Origin: Cognatishimia sp. SS12
GTDB lineage: Bacteria > Pseudomonadota > Alphaproteobacteria > Rhodobacterales > Rhodobacteraceae
Length of the DNA stretch: 64,000 nucleotides
NCBI RefSeq assembly: GCF_028369055.1
Contig: NZ_JAQNCZ010000003.1
Location: 372,001 to 436,000, forward strand
Direction: 5' to 3'
Part shown: positions 27,606 through 36,959 of the stretch, one piece after another
Numbering within the stretch: position 1 is the first letter of the stretch
How the letters are laid out: the number at the start of each line of letters is the position of its first letter
Translations under genes and position numbers: made by a program
Notes under the pieces: generated by a model
What the model saw: the letters and a program-made list of their open reading frames with translations, nothing else
The model's database searches: none
What the model was told of the DNA's origin: nothing

Positions 27606-28572
27606 GCCAAACCTCCGGTTTCTTCCCGTCCATCAGCCAATCCGCAACCATGCGCGCCATGGCCGGAGCCAAAAGGTATCCATGCCGGAACAGCCCGTTC
27701 ACATAAATGCGCCCGTCTTTGCCGCCTGAGATTCGTGGCAAGTTGTCAGGAAAGGCCGGGCGCGCATCCACGCCGATTTCCAGCAGCTCTGCCTCGCCAA
27801 AGGCCGGATGCAGCGCATAGGCCGCATTCAACAGTTCCATCACCGAGCGCACTGTGGCGCGGCGGCGTTCCCCGCTTTCGATCTGGGTCGCGCCCAGCAT
27901 GAAAACACCATCACCGCGCGGCACGATATAGAGCGGAAAGCGCGGATGCAGCAGCCGCACGGGGCGCGACAAGCTCACGTCCGGTGCACGCAAGATGACC
28001 ATTTCGCCTTTAACACCGCGCAACTCAGGCAAGGCATCGCGGGCCGCCAGGCCCCGACAATCAACGACTTGCCCGCTGGGGGCGCCGTCCGTGCCAAAGC
28101 TCACGCCGCGCGCGGCAAGCCTGTCGTGCAACGCCAAGATCGTCTCGCGCGGATTGATATGCGCCTCTTTTCCCATGTGCAGCGCGCGGTCGAACCGTTC
28201 GCCCAGGTCAGGCTCCAGTGCCGACAATGCCGCTTGATCCAGCGCCGTGTGATTTTCCGTGCGACGGGCAAAGCGATCCAGCTCGCGTCGATCCCGGCCA
28301 AGTGCCACCACCAAGGAGCCGCGATACTGGACCTCCGCGCCCTGCGCCTGCCACCAGCCAGCGGCCTCGCGGCCAAGCCTCACCACCTGTTCCTCGGCAA
28401 CCTCGCCTTCGCAATCTGCCGCCAGCATCCCGCCGGCCCACCACGAACAGCCATGCGCACCTGGGGGGCCATTGGGATCAATTACCTGCACCGCAGCACC
28501 ACGCGCCGAAAGCTCTGCCGCAACGGCGAGCCCCACTACACCCGCGCCAAGTACCGTGACCGTCAGGCTCAT
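27589..28572 (-). CDS. thiO: glycine oxidase ThiO
   Basis: FAD enzyme that oxidises glycine to dehydroglycine for thiazole formation, the aerobic alternative to ThiH. The 327-residue protein starts with the dinucleotide motif VTVLGAGVVGLAVAAELSARGAAVQVID, has SWWAGGMLA, VDCRGLAAR, GEMVILRAPD, PRGDGVFMLGATQIE and the C-terminal NGLFRHGYLLAPAMARMVADW. The ATG at 28572 overlaps the thiD stop by four bases. Confidence 0.93.
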   Translation of the reverse strand: MSLTVTVLGAGVVGLAVAAELSARGAAVQVIDPNGPPGAHGCSWWAGGMLAADCEGEVAEEQVVRLGREAAGWWQAQGAEVQYRGSLVVALGRDRRELDRFARRTENHTALDQAALSALEPDLGERFDRALHMGKEAHINPRETILALHDRLAARGVSFGTDGAPSGQVVDCRGLAARDALPELRGVKGEMVILRAPDVSLSRPVRLLHPRFPLYIVPRGDGVFMLGATQIESGERRRATVRSVMELLNAAYALHPAFGEAELLEIGVDARPAFPDNLPRISGGKDGRIYVNGLFRHGYLLAPAMARMVADWLMDGKKPEVWHETHH

Positions 28573-29366
28573 GTCCAAACCTCGTGAAAATGATGCACCG
28601 GCCCGTGGCCTGAGCCGATATCAATCTCATCCGCCGCAGAAATCGCCTGATGCAGCCAGCTGTGCGCACGTGCCATGGCCTCTGGCAGGTCCTGCCCGCG
28701 CGCCAGCCCGGCCGCGAGCGCCGATGACAACGTGCATCCGGTGCCATGGGTGTTGCGCGTCTGAATGCGCGGCGCCTCATATGGGGTGACAGCCTCGCTG
28801 GTCACAAGCCAATCGCGGCAGATATCGCATTCGGCGTGGCCACCTTTCATAACGACAGCTTGAGCGCCAAGCGCGAGGATTTTCTGCCCCTGCGCGATCA
28901 TCTCATCATCGCTTTGCGCCACCGGCATCTGCAACATGCGTGCCGCTTCCGGCAGGTTGGGCGTTACCACCCTTGCCATCGGCACCAATTTGGTGATCAG
29001 CGCCTGCACGGCGTCATCCGGCAAAAGCGCCACCCCGGATTTGGACAGCATCACCGGGTCAATGACGATCGGGCCAGGAAACCCGCCCAGCGCCTCTGCC
29101 ACAGTGTCGATAAGGTCGGGCGCACCCAACATGCCGATTTTGATTGCATCCACCTTAATGTCGCTGAGAACCGCAGCAATCTGGGCCGCCACCATTGCGT
29201 TCGATACAGCTTCGACCGCAGTGACGTTCTGCGTGTTCTGCGCAGTAATGGCGGTAATAGCCGATGTCCCAAAAACACCCAATGCCGAGAAGGTCTTGAG
29301 ATCGGCCTGAATGCCCGCACCGCCACCGCTGTCAGACCCAGCGATTGTCATTGCAACATGTGCCAT
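28569..29366 (-). CDS. thiD: hydroxymethylpyrimidine/phosphomethylpyrimidine kinase
   Basis: Phosphorylates HMP and HMP-phosphate to HMP pyrophosphate. The 265-residue ribokinase-fold protein has MTIAGSDSGGGAGIQADLKTF, ALGVFGTSAITAITAQNT, VIDPVMLSKSG, VVTPNLPEAARML, VVMKGGH and NTHGTGCTLSSALAAGLA with the anion hole and catalytic Asp region. First gene of the operon, behind the TPP riboswitch. GAGGGG lies 7 bases before the ATG. Confidence 0.95.
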   Translation of the reverse strand: MAHVAMTIAGSDSGGGAGIQADLKTFSALGVFGTSAITAITAQNTQNVTAVEAVSNAMVAAQIAAVLSDIKVDAIKIGMLGAPDLIDTVAEALGGFPGPIVIDPVMLSKSGVALLPDDAVQALITKLVPMARVVTPNLPEAARMLQMPVAQSDDEMIAQGQKILALGAQAVVMKGGHAECDICRDWLVTSEAVTPYEAPRIQTRNTHGTGCTLSSALAAGLARGQDLPEAMARAHSWLHQAISAADEIDIGSGHGPVHHFHEVWT

Positions 29367-29439
29367 AGCGCACCCCTCACGTCGGTTTCATGGTCTGCAG
29401 GCGGGGGGGCAACATCTGCGGGCTGGCGCAGCGTAAGTT

Positions 29440-29518
29440 CCGTTCCCTCCGCCGGTACTGACCGGATCAGGTTCGATGGGTTGGCAAAGGCCTCTCAGCT
29501 GTCAGACAGCACCCCAAC
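29440..29518 (-). ncRNA. TPP riboswitch (thi box) controlling the thi operon
   Basis: Read on the minus strand the order is GGGGTGC (29515-29509), CTGAGAG (29498-29492), CGAACCTGATCCGG (29475-29462) and GGAGGGAA (29450-29443), which are the conserved blocks of the TPP aptamer in the correct order and spacing. It ends about 75 bases before the thiD start. A C-tract at 29410-29401 (minus strand) could pair with the GAGGGG ribosome site of thiD as expression platform; that part is inference. Confidence 0.95.
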
Positions 29519-29634
29519 GGATGCAATGTGCCTATCAATTCGGCACCCGTGACGCAACAACACATTCAGGCTGGCCTGAAGTTCGGCAAAAAAGTGGAGT
29601 CACACCCCGGCTGGCTATGCGGGGCTGCGCGAAT

Positions 29635-29652
29635 ATGTCATCAAACTGTCAC
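29635..29652 (+). promoter_or_regulatory. Pho box before the DUF1045 gene
   Basis: ATGTCAT (29635-29641)-CAAA-CTGTCAC (29646-29652): two 7-mers spaced 11 bp, matching the PhoB site at 6 or 7 of 7 positions each. It lies 43 bases before the ATG at 29696, a fitting distance for a promoter activated by phosphate limitation. Confidence 0.65.
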
Positions 29653-29695
29653 GGCCCGTCGTCATTACCCCGGGGGACAGCAAGAGCAGCATTCT

Positions 29696-30388
29696 ATGAC
29701 CGAATTTCAAAGATACGCCGTCTATTACACGCCGCGCCCCGGCCCTTTCGCTGATTTTGGCGCGCGCTGGCTCGGATGGGACATTGCCACGGGCACAACG
29801 CGGGGGCAGACCGAGCTGCCGTGCGACGACATCGCGATTGAGAATATCACAAGGACACCGCGCAAATACGGGTTTCACGGCACATTGAAACCGCCATTTC
29901 GCTTGAAAGAAGGTCAAAGCATCAATGGCCTGCGCGCTGCCATTGCCCGCCTGTGTGCCGCGCAGAACGCGGTGCGTTGCGCGGGTCTGGAACTTAATCA
30001 GATTGCCTCGTTTCTGGCCCTCACCCCGGTGGGCGATACCCGCGCACTGGCCGAATTGGCGGCTGCAATCGTGCAAGAGCTTGACCCGTTTCGTGCGCCC
30101 GCCTCAGAGGCCGAATTGGCGAAGCGTCGCAAAGCAGGGCTCACTGCGCGGCAGGACGAGAATCTGCTGGCCTGGGGCTACCCCTATGTTCTGGAAGAGT
30201 TTCGCTTTCACCTGACCCTGACCGGATCGCTCAAGCGCGCTTGGGACACGCCGGTCAAAGCGCATTTGACCGAGATGCTTTCGCAGGTGCCCCTTGCTCC
30301 TTTTGAGGTACCTGATCTCACCCTTGTCGGCGAGGCCTATGACGGGCGCTTTCATGAAATCGAACGGTTTGCGCTCGCCGTGAAATAA
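29696..30388 (+). CDS. DUF1045 phosphonate-associated protein, 2H phosphoesterase fold
   Basis: A 230-residue protein of the DUF1045 family that occurs in C-P lyase (phn) gene clusters. Two His-x-Thr motifs, FHGTLKPPF (about residues 60-68) and FHLTLTGSL (about 170-178), are the paired catalytic motifs of 2H phosphoesterases. It may open a cyclic phosphate formed after C-P bond cleavage, by analogy with other phosphoesterases of phn operons; this is inference. ATG 29696 gives MTEFQRYAVYYTPRPG, the family N-terminus. phnM follows on the same strand 88 bases on. The C-P lyase core is not in the window. Confidence 0.85.
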   Translation: MTEFQRYAVYYTPRPGPFADFGARWLGWDIATGTTRGQTELPCDDIAIENITRTPRKYGFHGTLKPPFRLKEGQSINGLRAAIARLCAAQNAVRCAGLELNQIASFLALTPVGDTRALAELAAAIVQELDPFRAPASEAELAKRRKAGLTARQDENLLAWGYPYVLEEFRFHLTLTGSLKRAWDTPVKAHLTEMLSQVPLAPFEVPDLTLVGEAYDGRFHEIERFALAVK

Positions 30389-30417
30389 TTGGCCAAAAGC
30401 GCCCTTAAGGGGCATTT

Positions 30418-30435
30418 CTGTCACCTGCCATTCAC
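30418..30435 (+). promoter_or_regulatory. Pho-box-like repeat before phnM
   Basis: CTGTCAC (30418-30424)-CTGC-CATTCAC (30429-30435), 11-bp period; the first half-site is perfect and the second matches 5 of 7. CATAAAAT at 30451-30458 is a possible -10 element. Confidence 0.5.
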
Positions 30436-30476
30436 ATTGACCGCCTAAAAGGCCCATAAAATGTGAGAGCAGCCCG

Positions 30477-31658
30477 ATGTCCTATCCTTTGCCACCCCTG
30501 CGCCTGACGGGCGCAACCATTCTGCGCGACGGTGTGTTGCAACAACGCTCTGTTGCGATTGCGCGCGGCACGATCACCAAAGGGCCGCTGCCGGCGGTTG
30601 ACCTCAGCGGCTACTATATCCTGCCCGGGATCATCGACCTGCATGGCGACGCCTTTGAGCGTCATATCGCCCCGCGCCCAACTGCGCCCTTTCCCATGGC
30701 GACGGGCCTGCGCGCGACCGATATGGATGCCGCTTCCAATGGGGTGACAACCGCCTATCTTGCGCAAGGCTGGAGTTGGGAAGGCGGCAGTCGCGCCCCT
30801 GATGGGGCCGAAAGTTTTCTTCAGGCACTCGCGGCCTATCGCGCGCAGATGCAGGTGGACCTTCGGACGCAATTGCGCTGTGAAACCCATACTGTAGACA
30901 GCAAGGATCGTCTGCTGGAGGTTGTCGCGCGCTATGGCGTGGATTTCGTCGTCTTTAACAATCACCTCGACGAGTATCTGGATCTGGCCGACAACCGCCC
31001 CGACGAGTTGGCACATTGGGCGCGTAAATTCGGGCGCACAGCGGATGAACAGCTGGCTTTGGTGCGCCGGGTGCAGGCGGTCTCACGCGAGGTGCCGCGC
31101 TTTCTCTGCAATCTGGCTGAACGATTTGACGACATGGGCGTGATCTATGGCAGCCACGACGATCCCGATGGTGACACGCGCGAGACCTATTCGCTGATCG
31201 GTGCGAAAATATGCGAGTTCCCAACCGCGCGCGCGCCCGCAGCCTTGGCCAAGGCGGTGGGTGATCCGGTGCTGATGGGGGCGCCGAATGTGGTGCGCGG
31301 TGGCAGCCAGTCCGGCGGTATTTCGGCCATGTCACTGATCAAATCCGGCCTGTGCGACGCGCTGGTGTCGGATTACTATTATCCATCTTTGGCGCAGGCC
31401 GCCTTCCGACTGGTCAGCGAAGATGTTCTGCCTTTGCCAGAAGCCTGGGCCATGATCTCAACGCGCCCCGCCCAGATCATGCGCCTGCATGACCGCGGTG
31501 TGATCGATTATGGCAAGCGCGCCGACCTTGCGATTGTCAACGCAGATACCAAAGCGATCGAAGCGACTATTTCTGCCGGGCGCATCGTGCACCTGACCGG
31601 CGAAGCGGCCAATCGCTTCCTGTCCAAAGAGACCGACATGCCGCTTGCGGCGGAGTAA
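30477..31658 (+). CDS. phnM: alpha-D-ribose 1-methylphosphonate 5-triphosphate diphosphatase
   Basis: PhnM removes pyrophosphate from the ribosyl phosphonate triphosphate made by PhnGHIL before C-P lyase acts. The 393-residue amidohydrolase-superfamily protein has YYILPGIIDLHGDAFERHI (metal-binding His and Asp), CETHTVDSKDRL, FNNHLDEY, YGSHDDP and the C-terminal GLCDALVSDYYYPSL block with the metal Asp, as in PhnM. GAGAGCAGCCCG precedes the ATG. Its partners phnGHIJKL are not in the window. Confidence 0.92.
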   Translation: MSYPLPPLRLTGATILRDGVLQQRSVAIARGTITKGPLPAVDLSGYYILPGIIDLHGDAFERHIAPRPTAPFPMATGLRATDMDAASNGVTTAYLAQGWSWEGGSRAPDGAESFLQALAAYRAQMQVDLRTQLRCETHTVDSKDRLLEVVARYGVDFVVFNNHLDEYLDLADNRPDELAHWARKFGRTADEQLALVRRVQAVSREVPRFLCNLAERFDDMGVIYGSHDDPDGDTRETYSLIGAKICEFPTARAPAALAKAVGDPVLMGAPNVVRGGSQSGGISAMSLIKSGLCDALVSDYYYPSLAQAAFRLVSEDVLPLPEAWAMISTRPAQIMRLHDRGVIDYGKRADLAIVNADTKAIEATISAGRIVHLTGEAANRFLSKETDMPLAAE

Positions 31659-31665
31659 ACTGCGC

Positions 31666-32775
31666 TTAGAGCGGTCCGGCCTGAAAGAGCCGCACCTTGA
31701 GACCGCCATGCGGGATCGGCGCGCCATTCGTCAGATTGGGCAGCCCCGTGGCCCGTGCCAGAGCACTGTCGCTGGTGATGATGCCGACACGCCAGCCGGA
31801 GAACTCTTCCTTCAGCTTTTGGCCTAGCGCGCCATAGAGGCCAAAGAGCAACTTTTTGTTGCCGATCCGCGCGCCATATGGCGGGTTTACGATCACGAGG
31901 CCCGCTTGCCCCTCGGGGCGTTTCAGGTCGCTGATCGCAGCGTGATGAAAGGACGTCACGCCGTCCACCTGCGCACGCGCGGCGTTGTCAGAGGCATTTT
32001 GAACGGCGCCGGTGTTGCGATCAGAGCCAAAGAACCGCTGCGCGCTCTCGGTGCCACCCGCGCGGCGCAATGTTTCGAACGCGGCAGCATCAAAGCTGGC
32101 CAGATGCTCAAAGGCAAAGTGGCGCGCGCGCCCGGCCTGCAGACCCAGCGCCATTTCTGCGGCCTCGATCACGAATGTCCCTGACCCGCACATCGGGTCC
32201 AGAACCGGCTCATCGCCATGATAGCCACAGGATCGCAAAAAGAGCGCAGCAAGGGTTTCGCGCATCGGCGCTTTGCCCACCGCCGCTTTGTGCCCGCGTT
32301 TGTGCAGCGACTCGCCAGAGGTATCGACGCTGATCGTCACGACGTTATCGTCAATACGCACCTTCAGCGCTACGGCAGCTTCAGCCGAAAGGGGCGCGCC
32401 CAGCTCTTCGGAAATCGCGCGCTCAATGCGTTGTTTCGCGGCCCCGGCATGATAGATCTTTGAGCGTTTGCTCACGACCTCAACGCGCACAGGCACATCT
32501 GGGCGCAGCACATCGCCCCAAGGAAATTTCCGGGCACGCTTGTCCAGCTGAGCCGGGTGGAAGGCCATGAAACTGCCGATCCGCACCAGCACACGGGTCG
32601 CGCCGCGCAATTCAAGATTCGCGCGCCAGATATCGCGCCATGTGCCCTCAAACTCGACCCCACCGGGCACCGCTTGCGCGGCACCCCAGCCAAGCTCCTG
32701 CGCTTCCGCGCATAAGACCGGCTCCAATCCCGGTGGGCAGGCCAGAAAAATCGGAAAAGATTTGATATCAGACAT
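31666..32775 (-). CDS. THUMP-domain class I SAM-dependent RNA methyltransferase (RlmL N-domain-like)
   Basis: A 369-residue RNA guanine-N2 methyltransferase of the RlmL/Trm14 group. Residues about 1-165 form a ferredoxin-like and THUMP RNA-binding region; the Rossmann domain follows with DPMCGSGTFVIEAAEMAL (SAM binding) and the catalytic VIVNPPYGARIG (NPPY). Enzymes of this group methylate 23S rRNA; the exact base is not certain. Convergent with phnM, 7 bases apart. Confidence 0.88.
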   Translation of the reverse strand: MSDIKSFPIFLACPPGLEPVLCAEAQELGWGAAQAVPGGVEFEGTWRDIWRANLELRGATRVLVRIGSFMAFHPAQLDKRARKFPWGDVLRPDVPVRVEVVSKRSKIYHAGAAKQRIERAISEELGAPLSAEAAVALKVRIDDNVVTISVDTSGESLHKRGHKAAVGKAPMRETLAALFLRSCGYHGDEPVLDPMCGSGTFVIEAAEMALGLQAGRARHFAFEHLASFDAAAFETLRRAGGTESAQRFFGSDRNTGAVQNASDNAARAQVDGVTSFHHAAISDLKRPEGQAGLVIVNPPYGARIGNKKLLFGLYGALGQKLKEEFSGWRVGIITSDSALARATGLPNLTNGAPIPHGGLKVRLFQAGPL

Positions 32776-32886
32776 GCCGCGTCCCTATGCGCAATACAGG
32801 CCTATGGCCACAAAATAGTGCGTGCCGCATCAAAAATGCAGGTTTAGACGCGAGGTTCCAAAGGCGTCGACTTGATCCAAGATCAA

Positions 32887-32896
32887 AAATAGATAA
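32887..32896 (-). promoter_or_regulatory. upstream BioR box (8 of 10)
   Basis: On the minus strand TTATCTATTT, 8 of 10 matches to the palindromic BioR consensus TTATMKATAA. It lies exactly 42 bp, about four helical turns, upstream of the second box. Confidence 0.55.
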
Positions 32897-32928
32897 AAAG
32901 TCATCAAGACACCATGTGACCCGAAAAA

Positions 32929-32938
32929 TTATCTATAA
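32929..32938 (+). promoter_or_regulatory. BioR box at the bioB promoter
   Basis: TTATCTATAA, a full match to the alphaproteobacterial BioR operator TTATMKATAA, ending 11 bases before the bioB ATG. It overlaps the most likely -10/start region (TATAAA), so bound repressor would block transcription. Confidence 0.88.
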
Positions 32939-32949
32939 AAAGTGAGCCT

Positions 32950-33930
32950 ATGCTAGATACACCTTCTCAGCTCCGCACCGACTGGACCCGCGAAGAGGCC
33001 GACGCGATCTACAACCTGCCCTTCATGGATCTGCTATATCGCGCACAAACGGTGCATCGTGCGCATTTTGATCCCAATCAGGTCCAGCGGTCCAAACTGC
33101 TGTCGATCAAAACCGGCGGCTGCGCTGAGGATTGCGCCTATTGCAGCCAGTCTGCACGCAATGGTGCCAAGCTCTCTGCCAGCAAGCTGATCGAGGTGGA
33201 GCGCGTGATCGCTGAAGCGAAGAAAGCCAAAGCGGGCGGTGCCACCCGGTACTGTATGGGCGCGGCCTGGCGCTCGCCCAAAGATCGCGACATGGATGTG
33301 CTGGAGGCCATGGTGCAAGGGGTAAAAGACCTCGGCATGGAAACCTGCATGACGCTCGGCATGCTGGAAGATGATCAGATTTTCCGCCTCAAGGAATCCG
33401 GGCTGGATTACTACAATCACAATATCGACACGTCGGAACGCTATTATTCCGAAATCATCACCACCCGTACTTTTGCGGATCGGATCGACACGCTGAACCG
33501 CGTGCGCGAGGCGGGAATTAAGGTCTGCGCTGGCGGGATCGTTGGCATGGGCGAAAAGCAGATGGACCGAGTGGACATGCTGCTGGCGCTGGCCACGTTG
33601 AAAGAACATCCAGATTCCGTGCCGGTGAATATGCTGATCCCGATTGCAGACACGCCGCTGGCGGATGTCGAAAAACTCGACCCCATCGAATTTGTCCGCA
33701 CCATCGCGCTGGCCCGTATCCTGATGCCAAAATCGCATGTGCGCCTGTCTGCAGGCCGCACCGATATGACCGATGAGCTGCAAGCAATGTGTTTCTTTGC
33801 CGGTGCCAATTCGATCTTTGTGGGCGACACGCTGCTGACCGCCGACAACCCCGAAGAAGATCACGACAGCAAGCTGTTTGACAAACTCGGCATCAAAGCG
33901 ATGGCCGTTGGGTGTGACGGCAAAAAATGA
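32950..33930 (+). CDS. bioB: biotin synthase
   Basis: Radical SAM enzyme that inserts sulfur into dethiobiotin. The 326-residue protein has the SAM cluster motif CAEDCAYC (Cys58, Cys62, Cys65), [28 protein letters not shown] and a C-terminal SAGRTDM with the conserved Arg that contacts the 2Fe-2S cluster. First gene of bioBFDAGC; the ATG lies right after the BioR box. Confidence 0.97.
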   Translation: MLDTPSQLRTDWTREEADAIYNLPFMDLLYRAQTVHRAHFDPNQVQRSKLLSIKTGGCAEDCAYCSQSARNGAKLSASKLIEVERVIAEAKKAKAGGATRYCMGAAWRSPKDRDMDVLEAMVQGVKDLGMETCMTLGMLEDDQIFRLKESGLDYYNHNIDTSERYYSEIITTRTFADRIDTLNRVREAGIKVCAGGIVGMGEKQMDRVDMLLALATLKEHPDSVPVNMLIPIADTPLADVEKLDPIEFVRTIALARILMPKSHVRLSAGRTDMTDELQAMCFFAGANSIFVGDTLLTADNPEEDHDSKLFDKLGIKAMAVGCDGKK

Positions 33931-35066
33931 CGGGTTTTGCGCGGCATCAGGGCGCGCTGGATTTGCTAAAGCAGCGGTCCCGCTATCGCAGCCTCATGCC
34001 CCGCGCGGGGCATGATTTTGCCTCCAATGACTACCTGGGCCTGGCGGGCTCTGACCTGCTGCGTGAGGCGGCGCAAGCCGCGCTGGCGCGGGGTGTGCCC
34101 GTAGGGGCCGGCGGCTCGCGTTTGCTGCGCGGCAATGATGATGAACACAGCCGCCTTGAGGAAGAGGCCGCCGCGCTGTTTGGCACGCAACGCGCGCTCT
34201 TTATGGGCGGCGGCTTTCAGGCCAATACCGCGATTTTTGCCACCCTCCCGGCCCAGGGCGATCTGATCCTGCATGATGCGCTGGTCCACGCCAGCGTCCA
34301 TGACGGCATGCGGCTTGGCCGCGCTGAAACCCAAAGCTTTGCCCATAACGATGTGTCCGCGGCAGACGCGGCCATTCTGAACTGGAAAGCCCAGAATGAT
34401 GGCCGGGTCTGGATCGCCATCGAAACACTCTATTCAATGGATGGCGACAGGGCACCGGTCGCAGACTTTATGGCTTTGGCCACGCGCCATGATGCGGTGC
34501 TGGTGGCGGATGAGGCGCATGCCACCGGACTCTGGGGCCAAGGCGGCCTGGGCCTGACGCATGAGTTTTCCCAAAACGCAAACCTGTTGACATTGCACAC
34601 CTGCGGCAAAGGGCTTGGTGTTTCGGGCGCGCTGATCTGTGGCCATAGCGCCCTGATTGACACGTTGATCAACAAAGCGCGCGGCTTCATCTTTGCCACC
34701 GCACCCTCGCCGTTGAATGCCGCGCTGGTGCGCGCAGCGCTGGCGAGCCTCAGCAGCCACCCCGAACACCGCGATGCGGCGCTAAACTTGCAATCCCACG
34801 CCCATGCCGAGGCGCAGCGTCTTTGTGGGCTCAGCGATTTTCAAAGCCAGATCATGCCGATTGTGATTGGCAAAGACGCCCCCACCATGGCGCTGGCGGC
34901 AGGCCTGCAAGCGGCGGGATATGACATTCGCGGCATTCGCCCCCCAACAGTGCCGCGCGGCGGATCACGTCTGCGTATTTCAATCACCCGTAATGTCAGC
35001 GCCGCAATTATCACCGAGATGTTCGCCACCCTGGCCCGCCTGATGGAGGATGCGCCCCATGACTAA
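33927..35066 (+). CDS. bioF: 8-amino-7-oxononanoate synthase
   Basis: PLP enzyme that condenses pimeloyl-ACP or -CoA with alanine. The 379-residue protein has [44 protein letters not shown] and the PLP lysine in [12 protein letters not shown] (Lys228). Overlaps bioB by four bases and bioD by eight. Confidence 0.95.
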   Translation: MTGFARHQGALDLLKQRSRYRSLMPRAGHDFASNDYLGLAGSDLLREAAQAALARGVPVGAGGSRLLRGNDDEHSRLEEEAAALFGTQRALFMGGGFQANTAIFATLPAQGDLILHDALVHASVHDGMRLGRAETQSFAHNDVSAADAAILNWKAQNDGRVWIAIETLYSMDGDRAPVADFMALATRHDAVLVADEAHATGLWGQGGLGLTHEFSQNANLLTLHTCGKGLGVSGALICGHSALIDTLINKARGFIFATAPSPLNAALVRAALASLSSHPEHRDAALNLQSHAHAEAQRLCGLSDFQSQIMPIVIGKDAPTMALAAGLQAAGYDIRGIRPPTVPRGGSRLRISITRNVSAAIITEMFATLARLMEDAPHD

Positions 35067-35682
35067 GATTATCGTGGCAGGCACCGATACGGGCATCGGC
35101 AAGACGGTGTTTTCCGCTGGACTGACCCAAGCGCTTGGCGCGCGGTACTGGAAGCCGGTGCAATCCGGGCTGGAGGACGAAACCGACAGTCAGATCGTGG
35201 CGCGCCTGTCCGGCCGCCCTACCCTGCCAGAGGCATATCGCCTGCAGATGCCAGCCTCGCCGCATCTGTCGGCCGAGGCGGAAGGGACCGAGATTGCGCC
35301 AGAGCAGTTGCAAATACCTGAGGTCGACGGACCTCTGGTGATCGAAGGGGCCGGTGGCCTGATGGTGCCGCTGAACCGCAAGACGCTTTACCTCGATATC
35401 TTTACCACTTGGCAGCTGCCCATCATTCTTTGCGCGCGCACCGCGCTTGGGACGATCAACCACAGCCTTTTGTCGCTGCGTGCCCTGCAGGCCGCTGGGT
35501 GCCAGGTTGCGGGCGTTGCCTTTATTGGCGATCCAGCGCCCGAGGTGGAAGAAACCATCACTGATTTTGCCCGCGTGCCGCATCTGGGCTGCCTGCCGCA
35601 GATCAATTCACTGTCCTCCGACACGCTGCGCGGGGCATTTGCGGCCATTGACCTGCCGCGCATTCGCGAGGCCATGGCATGA
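35059..35682 (+). CDS. bioD: dethiobiotin synthetase
   Basis: ATP-dependent closure of the ureido ring of dethiobiotin. The 207-residue P-loop protein begins [21 protein letters not shown], continues with [11 protein letters not shown], the [15 protein letters not shown] block and [14 protein letters not shown]. The ATG at 35059 has GGAGG upstream (35045-35049) and is preferred over ATG 35050. Confidence 0.95.
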   Translation: MTKIIVAGTDTGIGKTVFSAGLTQALGARYWKPVQSGLEDETDSQIVARLSGRPTLPEAYRLQMPASPHLSAEAEGTEIAPEQLQIPEVDGPLVIEGAGGLMVPLNRKTLYLDIFTTWQLPIILCARTALGTINHSLLSLRALQAAGCQVAGVAFIGDPAPEVEETITDFARVPHLGCLPQINSLSSDTLRGAFAAIDLPRIREAMA

Positions 35683-36959
35683 CCCCGCTTGAGTTTGATC
35701 AGCGCCACCTCTGGCATCCTTACACCAATGTCGTAAAGCCGGGCCCGACCTTTCGCGTCCGTGAAGCCGAAGGTGCCAGCTTCACGCTGGATGATGGCAC
35801 GCGGCTGATTGACGGCATGTCGAGCTGGTGGTGCATGCTGCATGGGCATCGAAACCCGCATATCACTGGCGCGATACACGCACAGCTTGACCGGCTGCCG
35901 CATGTGATGTTCGGCGGTCTCACACATGATCCGGCGATCGAGCTGGGGCAGATGCTGCTTGATATGACCCCGGCCAGTTTGCAACGGATCTTTTACTGTG
36001 ATTCCGGCTCTGTCGCTGTCGAAGTGGCCATGAAAATGGCTGTGCAATTTCAGCACGCCACCGGCCATCCCGAGCGGCAGAAATTCGTCACCATTAAATC
36101 GGGCTATCACGGCGACACCTGGAAGGCGATGAGCGTCTGCGACCCGGACACAGGGATGCACCACCTCTTTAAGGGCGCGCTTGCGGTTGAAACCTTCGTG
36201 CCCAAACCGCCCATTCGCCTTGGCCAAGACTGGATTGAAGATGAGGCCCAGAATGGTCTGGGCGCGTTGCGCGAGGCGCTGGAGACAAACCCGAACCTCG
36301 CGGGCTTTGTACTGGAGCCGATCGTTCAAGGCACAGGCGGGATGTATTTTTACCATCCCGAATATCTCAAGCAGGCCCGCGCGCTGTGTGACGCCCATGG
36401 CGTTTTGCTGATCTTTGACGAAATCGCCACCGGCTTTGGGCGCACTGGCAAGCTTTTTGCGACCGAATTCACCAATATAGAGCCTGATATTCTCTGCCTT
36501 GGCAAAGCGCTGACAGGCGGGCACATCAGCTTTGCCTGCACGATGACAAATGACCGCGTGGCCGAGGGCATCGGCAATGGTGCCCCGGGGGTCTTCATGC
36601 ATGGCCCCACGTTCATGGCCAACCCGCTGGCCTGCGCGGCGGCAAAAGCCTCGCTAGAGCTGCTGGCGCAAAATAACTGGCAGGCGCAGACCGCGAGCAT
36701 CGAAGCTCAGCTCCGTGATGAATTGGCACCGGCACGCGACCTGCCGCAGGTTGCGGATGTGCGCGTTCTAGGCGGCATCGCGGTGATTGAAATGCAGCAC
36801 AGTGTCAGCGCGGATCACGCCCATGGTCTGGCGCGCGACACCGGGGTTTATTTGCGGCCCTTCGGACGCAATATCTATACGATGCCGCCGTTCATCTGCA
36901 CGCAGGATGAGATCAGCAAAATCAGCGCTGCGCTGCTGCACCTCGCAGAGGCGCTGTGA
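35679..36959 (+). CDS. bioA: adenosylmethionine-8-amino-7-oxononanoate aminotransferase
   Basis: PLP aminotransferase using SAM as amino donor to make diaminopelargonic acid. The 426-residue class III protein has [71 protein letters not shown] and Lys276 in [12 protein letters not shown]. Coupled to bioD by an ATGA overlap. Confidence 0.96.
   Translation: MTPLEFDQRHLWHPYTNVVKPGPTFRVREAEGASFTLDDGTRLIDGMSSWWCMLHGHRNPHITGAIHAQLDRLPHVMFGGLTHDPAIELGQMLLDMTPASLQRIFYCDSGSVAVEVAMKMAVQFQHATGHPERQKFVTIKSGYHGDTWKAMSVCDPDTGMHHLFKGALAVETFVPKPPIRLGQDWIEDEAQNGLGALREALETNPNLAGFVLEPIVQGTGGMYFYHPEYLKQARALCDAHGVLLIFDEIATGFGRTGKLFATEFTNIEPDILCLGKALTGGHISFACTMTNDRVAEGIGNGAPGVFMHGPTFMANPLACAAAKASLELLAQNNWQAQTASIEAQLRDELAPARDLPQVADVRVLGGIAVIEMQHSVSADHAHGLARDTGVYLRPFGRNIYTMPPFICTQDEISKISAALLHLAEAL

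Noticed and set aside
30400..30416. CCCTTAAGGG palindrome between the DUF1045 gene and phnM
   Set aside because: Short stem with no T-run; too weak to call a terminator or operator.
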